64,000 nucleotides of DNA, from NCBI RefSeq assembly GCF_901000735.1, contig NC_081542.1:44494238-44558237 (forward strand). The letters run 5' to 3'. Shown piece after piece: positions 57,428-64,000 of the stretch. This DNA is from Corylus avellana. Lineage: Eukaryota; Streptophyta; Magnoliopsida; Fagales; Betulaceae. Position 1 is the stretch's first letter; each line of letters opens with the position of its first letter. The notes beneath the pieces are model-generated. The model was not told where the DNA came from. It saw nothing but the letters and a program-made list of their open reading frames with translations, and made no database searches. The translations under genes were made by a program, and so were the position numbers.

Positions 57428-59560
57428 TTATTCAGACGAAATTTCTGCTCTTTCAAAACCAAAATATTGGAAGTGATCCCCTATGCCAAGATGAGCCATT
57501 AATAACCAGACAAATGTGATAAGCTCTCCTCCTTTGCTTAGTTGAGCAACATGAGCATTGGCCTTGCAATGGCTTGCAGCATAAGACAACAATTCCACCC
57601 ACACTTCACTCATTATCTTCCATCTCTTCTGCCCCTCCAACTTTCCTAGCTCTTTAGCAAGAATACATGCATCAAACAACACAGATTTGCTTCTGTTTCC
57701 CTTCACCTTAGCAGGTTTCACAACAGTATTTACTTCAAGGATTCTAGTACAAGCCTGTTTATGTTCTTGATCTTGTTCTTGTCCTAGGTCGACCTTTTCG
57801 TTGAAGAATCTTTTGGCATCGGCAAGGGTATCGCGGAATGTTCTTTGGCCAATACCTGCTACACCAGACATCATAGTGGGCTGCATAACAAGAAGATATA
57901 ACATATAATCCGAAAGGATTTTACAAAATTCACGACGATTACTAGTGTCTTCATCACTCTCATTGATTGTATGGGTATGATAGCAGAGATCTGTAGCAAT
58001 ATGCCATAACATAAGGCTCTCATCACAATCAACGTGGGCAATATAATCCTCAAACTTGCTACTCTCAATGCCAATAATCCCAGAAATATTTTGTAGAACC
58101 CTATATCCTCGGGTTGAACGTATCCTCCTCGCATTTTCAGGATTACGTGCGAAATCGGAGTACTTTTTCAGCTCATCAAAGATGAAAACCCATAGCTTTT
58201 TTGTTAATGGTTTCTTGGAAACGTATTTCATCCGATCATAGAAATCCTTGAGGCCCAATTTTTCACTGACATAAATTAATATCCGGCCAAAAAAATAATT
58301 GAGGGGTGTAAGGTTCTTTTTTGAACGTTCTTGTAGACTATAATCTATAAAATTGTATGTATCCAATGATTCATGCCACCTCCGGAATAGGATTCGTCTA
58401 GCCCGTCCCAAGCAACTCATTGATTCTATATCTTCCCCCCAGTTTATCTTCTTGAGATGGAGAAAGTAAATGTTTATTACTCTCCATCTTTTATTCCTCG
58501 ACAACTGCAGGGTGGAAGCAAGAGCAACAGTCCAATCAGAGAAAGCCATCATAAAGAGAGCAATTGTATCCAAGGCTATGGCACCAAAGAGCAAGGTATA
58601 GGTAATTTCAACGTCAATCTTGCCAAAACCATGCTTATCTATTGAATAGAAGGTTGAAAGAGCTGCAACAACCGCACAACTGGATATAAACCGGGCAAAG
58701 TATCCAAATATTGAACGTATCACGACAGCCTTCGTATAGAGTACTGTATACAAGAAGTTGAGTTCAACTGCTACGACGTTCAAAACAACTTCTGCGCTTC
58801 GCCTACCGAAAAAATCTCGGCTGTCCCGACGCTCATGGATATTAAAGATGTGATCCACAATGAGACCCTTGAACATTTTGAAGAAGTGATAAGCAAGTCG
58901 CACCTGTACAGCAGTAGAATCGACATCGAGTGGTATAAAGTTGCTCTTGGGTACTCTTCGGCCAGCTTGGGGTATGTTATAGAATTTTCTTCTTTCAAAT
59001 TCCTCCATTAACTCTGCATAGTTAAGTCCTGGTTCAGGCGCTTGAAGCATGGATTTTCGAAATGTATTCAGGTTTGCTTGAAATAAAGCATATGTTCGCT
59101 CACCATACTTGATGGTTCCAGCGACAAACAGAAGGAGAGTATGGACCCATAACTTGTTACTGGGAAGGGATTGGCCAAAGATAATAGTAGAAGTGACAAC
59201 CTGGCTTAGGAGCCCAACCAAGTGCCTTAGCCAGAGAGCATTATCCTCCAGAGCAAAAGCAGTTACGGTATCTGGACCACCAAGGTGTAACAAAAGAAAG
59301 GGAGCCCAAAACACCAGAATGTCAGCATGATCATCAAATTTTTGAGTATATTTTTGACGCCTGGAAATAAGTCCCAATGCAAAGATAGCAGCCCAATCGG
59401 CCAGCAAGTAAGCTACCCAAATCAGCGAGATTACCATCACATTTCCTGTGCGTTTTCTAAATGGTGTAAACAGAATTAGAATGATCTGTAGTGAGAGACT
59501 GAACAAAACGAAACCTTGGATGCTCCATTCATCATACAACTTCTTGATGGAGTTAGACAT
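57428..59560 (-). CDS. DUF4220/DUF594 multi-pass membrane protein, 710 aa, copy 3
   Basis: Intact intronless duplicate of the 44987-47119 gene. The predicted proteins are identical except residue 253 (Arg here, Gly there; a GGG to AGG change in the RDFFG(G/R)RSAE stretch). Same layout: N-terminal DUF4220 with several membrane segments and the GGPDTVTAFALEDN signature, then C-terminal DUF594. With the partial copy at 29110 it makes at least three near-identical genes in one orientation, as expected from unequal crossing-over in a tandem cluster. I know of no established reaction or partner for the family. Confidence 0.93.
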   Translation of the reverse strand: MSNSIKKLYDEWSIQGFVLFSLSLQIILILFTPFRKRTGNVMVISLIWVAYLLADWAAIFALGLISRRQKYTQKFDDHADILVFWAPFLLLHLGGPDTVTAFALEDNALWLRHLVGLLSQVVTSTIIFGQSLPSNKLWVHTLLLFVAGTIKYGERTYALFQANLNTFRKSMLQAPEPGLNYAELMEEFERRKFYNIPQAGRRVPKSNFIPLDVDSTAVQVRLAYHFFKMFKGLIVDHIFNIHERRDSRDFFGRRSAEVVLNVVAVELNFLYTVLYTKAVVIRSIFGYFARFISSCAVVAALSTFYSIDKHGFGKIDVEITYTLLFGAIALDTIALFMMAFSDWTVALASTLQLSRNKRWRVINIYFLHLKKINWGEDIESMSCLGRARRILFRRWHESLDTYNFIDYSLQERSKKNLTPLNYFFGRILIYVSEKLGLKDFYDRMKYVSKKPLTKKLWVFIFDELKKYSDFARNPENARRIRSTRGYRVLQNISGIIGIESSKFEDYIAHVDCDESLMLWHIATDLCYHTHTINESDEDTSNRREFCKILSDYMLYLLVMQPTMMSGVAGIGQRTFRDTLADAKRFFNEKVDLGQEQDQEHKQACTRILEVNTVVKPAKVKGNRSKSVLFDACILAKELGKLEGQKRWKIMSEVWVELLSYAASHCKANAHVAQLSKGGELITFVWLLMAHLGIGDHFQYFGFERAEISSE

Positions 59561-61620
59561 ATATATCCTTCCCTTGGTAATTGTTTAATTTTCTTTCTCC
59601 TTAATTTCTAATTTCACCCCTGTTGATGACAACTTTAAGTATTAGTTTTTAAGTTGCTAACACAAAAGCAGGAGGTAGATAGATATAGATTTATATTATG
59701 CTATTTTGTACGACAAGTCGAATAATATATAGTCGGTCAGAGTAATATATTATTTTGTAGACTGTTATGTATACTATTACGTACTACACAATTTAATAAT
59801 GTGATAGTGAAAATTAATCATTGGATCAGTACTTTAAAAAAAAATATGAAAAGTTGATTTTCACTATAATATTATCTCAATTGTATAACAATTTATTTAC
59901 TCAATTGTTTATAATAGTCAAAAACATGATTATTACTCACTATAATAGTTGGTATATGAGTTGACTGCATACTATAACGGTTCAATTATGGACAAAAAGT
60001 TTGTTAACAGCTTTTCTATAAGAATAGTTGTATCCACACAAAGACTAAAATAAATTAAAAAATTGACAACGGTGAAGACTAACTCTAGGGACAAATTATA
60101 AACACAAAGATTGCATAAATACGTACATTGAGGGCAGGTAAAAGGTATCTCTAATAGAACATAAAAAGGAAACATCATATATGTGTTGTAATAGTTGGCA
60201 TAAGAGTTGACAGTATAATATAGAGTAATTTTAGGGGCCTACTTGTGTTTTACTAGTGTCCTACTAATAATGATGTAGCTATTAAAATCACAATTGAGCT
60301 TGTGATTGATCATTATTGAATTTTGATCAAATAGTAATTTTAATAGCCATATTATTTTTAGTAGGGCACAAGTGAACCTTTTAAAATTACTCGTATAATA
60401 TAATGGTTTAACTATAGATCACCAAAGTTTGTGGACAGCTTTTCTATAAGAATAACTGTATCCAACGAAAGACTAAAATAAATTATAAAAATGACGACAA
60501 CGGCTTACATTGAATGAACAAACTTTTAAACATGTTTGTAAAATCTTATATAATTACATTCAAGGACGTAACATGTTTATTTGTAAGACAATAAAACTTT
60601 ATATGCATTACAATCGTATTACTTCGGCAACTTTATGGACAAACTATAAACACAATTAATTAAATGATTCGGGTTATGGTTGAGTTATATAGTTTTATAC
60701 TTATTGTTCGATATGACTCAAACTTGACACTAGGGCTAGCAATTTTTTAAACAATCCGCAAACTCGACATGAACCTAACACGAAATTAGATGGTTTAGAT
60801 TAAGAAGTTTGACCCGTTTAATTAAATGTATCGGGATATAATTGATCTATATTGTCTTATATTCATACATCAACAAAACCCAAACCCAATATTTGATAGT
60901 ATTTTTTACCTTGATAATTGTTCTGGAAGCAAATTGAGCACTCGGTGAAAGTAATAATAATAACACTAATAATAATAATTTAGCTGACTAAGAAATGTTA
61001 GAAACTGGGCCCACATGCCATGTACAATTTAAGTATACAAAAATTAAGCTGTCTATGTCAAAAAAAAAAGAAAAAAAAAAAGGAGGTGTTCAGTAATTTA
61101 TCACAAATTATAATTATTTGTGGAATTATAATTGAAATAGATTTTATTCTGAATTTTTATTACTTAATGAGATGAATAATTAAGAAAAAGTTTTAATTGA
61201 TCGTCCGTATATGACCTAGCTAGCCTATGAATACAGAAACATGTTTATTCCATGTATGAGGTATTAGTGGGCATAGCTTAGAAGACACCTCTTTGACTAA
61301 AAATTAAAAAAAATTATTCATAGTTCATGTTGCTTAAGTTATTTGTTTCGCTCAAGTATGAACGTAGGTAATTTTAAATCTTTTTCCATTGCATATTTCA
61401 ACATGTTATTGTTTTGAATATTACAAGAAATTGTTTGTCTTTAGGATGCTATTATCCACCCAAGAAATCCTGGGATTTAACTAGTTTTTGTCCAAAATAA
61501 TTGGGTCTTTGGTTTAAATTAGGTGTCAGAACATTTGCATTGAGTTAGCTAAAATAGATTGCAATCTAAAATTTAGATAAAACTCTCCTACATTCAATTA
61601 GTCATCTCCACTTTGTAATT
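59561..61620. promoter_or_regulatory. Upstream region of DUF594 gene copy 3
   Basis: Nearly identical to 47120-49180, including the local duplication around AGCTTTTCTATAAGAATA and the MITE at 60223. No gene was found. Confidence 0.55.
60223..60392. mobile_element. MULE-type MITE with 10-bp target duplication, copy 3
   Basis: Same 170-bp element as 47781-47950 with the same GTATAATATA duplication (60213-60222, 60393-60402), so it was present before the unit was duplicated. Confidence 0.8.
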
Positions 61621-61639
61621 TCGTCCAACTTCCATTTAT

Positions 61640-61925
61640 AAATTGACAGAAATTCATGTCAATACCCTTAAAAACTCGACACATATCCTTAAAAAAAATT
61701 TAAAGAAAAAAAACCAAAATTATTAAAAACATTAAAAATTAAAAAAAAAAATGGTGGCTGGAGCCACCCCAAAGCCACTTTTTTTTTTTTTAATTGTTTG
61801 TTTTAAATTTTTTTAATAATTTTAGTTTTTAAATTATATTTTTTATATTTTTAAAAACATGTGTCGAATTTTTAAGGATATTGTCATTGATTTCTGCTAA
61901 TTTATGGATGAAAATTAGAATGAAG
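61640..61925. mobile_element. Long-TIR element, core-deleted copy
   Basis: Arms as at 49180-49600, but the GC-rich core is reduced to a short GGTGGCTGGAGCCACCCC hairpin. Confidence 0.6.
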
Positions 61926-63943
61926 TACTATATTTGTTTTTAGCCATAAGCAATGTACTACCTGCTATACAAAATGAAACCTAGGTGAGTAAAAATAAAG
62001 TAGTTAAACCACACCGGTGTAAAATGTATTTAACCCTTTATAAAATAATAATAATAAAAAAAATACTTAGTTAAAATTTAGAGAAAAATATGGGAATGCT
62101 TGATAAGATTTGAAGTTTAAAGGCTTGTGGCGGAATCTAAGTCTCATGTGCTTCTTGTAATCGAGGTGACCTTTATAGTTTATACTATATCAAGTTAAAT
62201 TGTAGGACCCTCTTTAGCCATGTGATGTACAAGGGTGAAACATACCTGCCACCAAACTGAAAGGGAATGGATAAAGATATCAGAGTTCCCTTGACGTTCT
62301 TGGAAGCAAGTTCTCGGCTTCGGTATTGAGGCGGTCGACAAGATTTGGGATAGTGGACTTGCTTGTTTCCTTACTAACGGTCGGCTGGGATGAAAATGCT
62401 ATTGTTTTGGAAAAAAGAATCACAAATGGAAGAGATCGAGAGGTGTCAATGTCACACAAAAATGGGAAGCCAATATCTGATGTGTAAGTTAAAATCAAAA
62501 CTGGGATTTATAGATGTTTTTCGTCGAGAATAATTGGGACTTCAGGTTCAATATGTCATTCTTATTCGCAAGTTTAAGGGCTTTGTCATGGAATTTGAAT
62601 CTCAAGCACATGAAGCAAACTCGTCTCTATATGCTTCTTGCAATTGAAGTGAGGTTTATCCTATACCAAGTTAAACTCATTGATGTGTGCCCTTTTGGAA
62701 TCCATGTTGTCAAAGTTTCTAGGGATATTTCAAGCTTTTACTATAAATTATTTATAAAATTGACTTAAGAGTCCATAATTTGTAAAATGATTAATCATTT
62801 TCACTCTTCACACTTCACAGGAGAGAGAAGAGTTTAATCATTTCATCAATTATATCAACATTGTAAGTGGCTTTTAAGAAAAATTGTAGTATCCATTCTT
62901 ATCTTACAATTGGTTCAAAGTATAATTAAACAAGAATAGTGTTTGACATGTATCCATTCTAACGTCTTTAGCACAACTAGAATACAACCTTTTCACTTTA
63001 TCCTATTACCTCGTATCTTCCTACCTTCTCCCTACTCTCATAAGCAAGGCATTATTTTTTGAAAAGTGTCAAAAATTATTGAAACATTCCTTCGAAACTT
63101 AGAAATCGTAAAAACGTACCTTCGAAACTTTGGACTAGTTATTTCACGTTACCACATCTTCATGTTCAAACTATTTTTTACTCATGGCGATTCTTGCTAT
63201 TAGAGCAATAGGCACACAATCAACAATTATTGTTGGCTTTAACCAAATACTGTTCTGTCAGAAGTCTAGGGGGTTTGTTGAACACCCTCCCACTGCACCC
63301 TCAAATACCATTCATCTACTATTTATTATTTATTTTATTTTATTTTTAAATATATCAACATCAAAATATTCTCACTTTTTATATCACATTATTTACTTTT
63401 TATTACTATTTAAACAAAAAAATAACTATAAAATAAAACTTTTTCACTTTTTATACCAATTATTACTCTTATTTATTTTTTTATTTTTTGCCAACTCATA
63501 AATTAGGCGTGTATGCTGTTTACCAAATAATGCCTATGTATTTTGCAACAACCGAACGCAAAAAAAAAAAAATAATAATAAATAAATAAATAGAGGAAAG
63601 GCTTAAAGAACAAGAAGTCGATCATGAACTCATGATCAAAAAATCTTAATTCGTAATCTTCAAAACATCAATCTCCCTGAAGGAATTTCCAAGCCCCTTT
63701 GATTTTAGAGGATCTCGCGGAATGTGCCTTTGATATGGTCCCCTATGGCGGTCGAGTTTGCTTGACAGAATCGATCGTTGATCGGCTTCAAAGAGCCAAT
63801 TGTGAGGCTGAGCCTTGCCCACAAGATGGGCACTGGAGGCTTGCCCATGCGCCTATTTGGCAGCCCATTCTCCAACAGTTTATAATTATTTCCCCTTCCA
63901 AATGAAGGGAAGCAAGAACTCCAATTGCCATTATAGCCAACAA
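61926..63943. other. Distal upstream region of unit 3, no gene recognised
   Basis: Diverged counterpart of 49601-51631. An open frame at 63699-63905 looks protein-like (DLAECAFDMVPYGG), but it has no ATG at its start and carries stops in the other copy, so it is not called. Confidence 0.5.
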
Positions 63944-64000
63944 GGTCGGGAAATGTTTCTATTAATATGAGACAAATGGCTTCAATGAATAAAATTAGCA
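63944..64000 (-). pseudogene. Start of a second APC4-fragment pseudogene (window edge)
   Basis: After GGTCGGGAAATG the sequence matches APC4 intron 4 (from ~17995) exactly as at 51632. Only ~57 bp is in the window; more should follow to the right. Confidence 0.8.

Noticed and set aside
63699..63905. 68-codon open frame with protein-like composition
   Set aside because: It lacks an ATG at its start, and the homologous stretch at ~51390 has in-frame stops.

Overview
This is nuclear DNA from a flowering plant, a eudicot and probably a woody species. The genes have many GT-AG introns, the intergenic DNA is AT-rich with long homopolymers and microsatellites, and plant-specific families are present (CBP60, a VAL-type N-terminus, DUF4220/DUF594). 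LTR, LINE, SINE and MITE elements are interspersed. I cannot name the species. Four runs of N (20814-20833, 29822-29921, 41099-41198, 43204-43303) show a scaffolded assembly, and several joins look questionable.

Layout. 608-5434 (+) is a complete calmodulin-binding CBP60 transcription-factor gene with 8 exons (634 aa), preceded by a triplicated ~180 bp leader repeat. 6671-20153 (-) is a complete 19-exon gene for anaphase-promoting complex subunit 4 (APC4, 776 aa), convergent with CBP60. I joined both genes by hand from splice sites, and every junction keeps the reading frame. 20154-29821 holds the APC4 upstream region (duplicated across a 20-N gap), a long-TIR MITE, a 5.07 kb non-autonomous Copia-like LTR retrotransposon on the minus strand (22548-27620), and the 3' third of a DUF4220/DUF594 gene cut by an N gap. 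29922-41098 is a separate contig: TE-rich intergenic DNA with a textbook SINE, then the 5' end of a VAL-like gene (36372-40642, +) whose first intron carries a LINE remnant. 41199-43203 is a gene-free contig.

43304-64000 is a tandem segmental duplication with a period of about 12.44 kb. Each unit runs: [APC4 5' fragment] - spacer - intact intronless 710-aa DUF4220/DUF594 gene - long upstream region - next [APC4 5' fragment]. The APC4 fragment at 51632-53400 is a clear pseudogene: start codon lost, a splice acceptor lost and a nonsense codon in exon 4. It was joined at a short microhomology to a point inside APC4 intron 4. The next copy of that junction is at 63944, just before the window ends.

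Because three copies of the DUF594 neighbourhood are present, TE insertions can be ordered. A MITE with a 10-bp target duplication is in both complete units and so predates the duplication. The LTR element is in one of three copies, and the other two preserve its empty site. Two adjacent Harbinger-like elements with TTA target duplications occupy only the spacer at 53.4-55.0 kb. I found no wholly new biochemical system. The most interesting content is the duplication structure, its junction, and the readable history of insertions.
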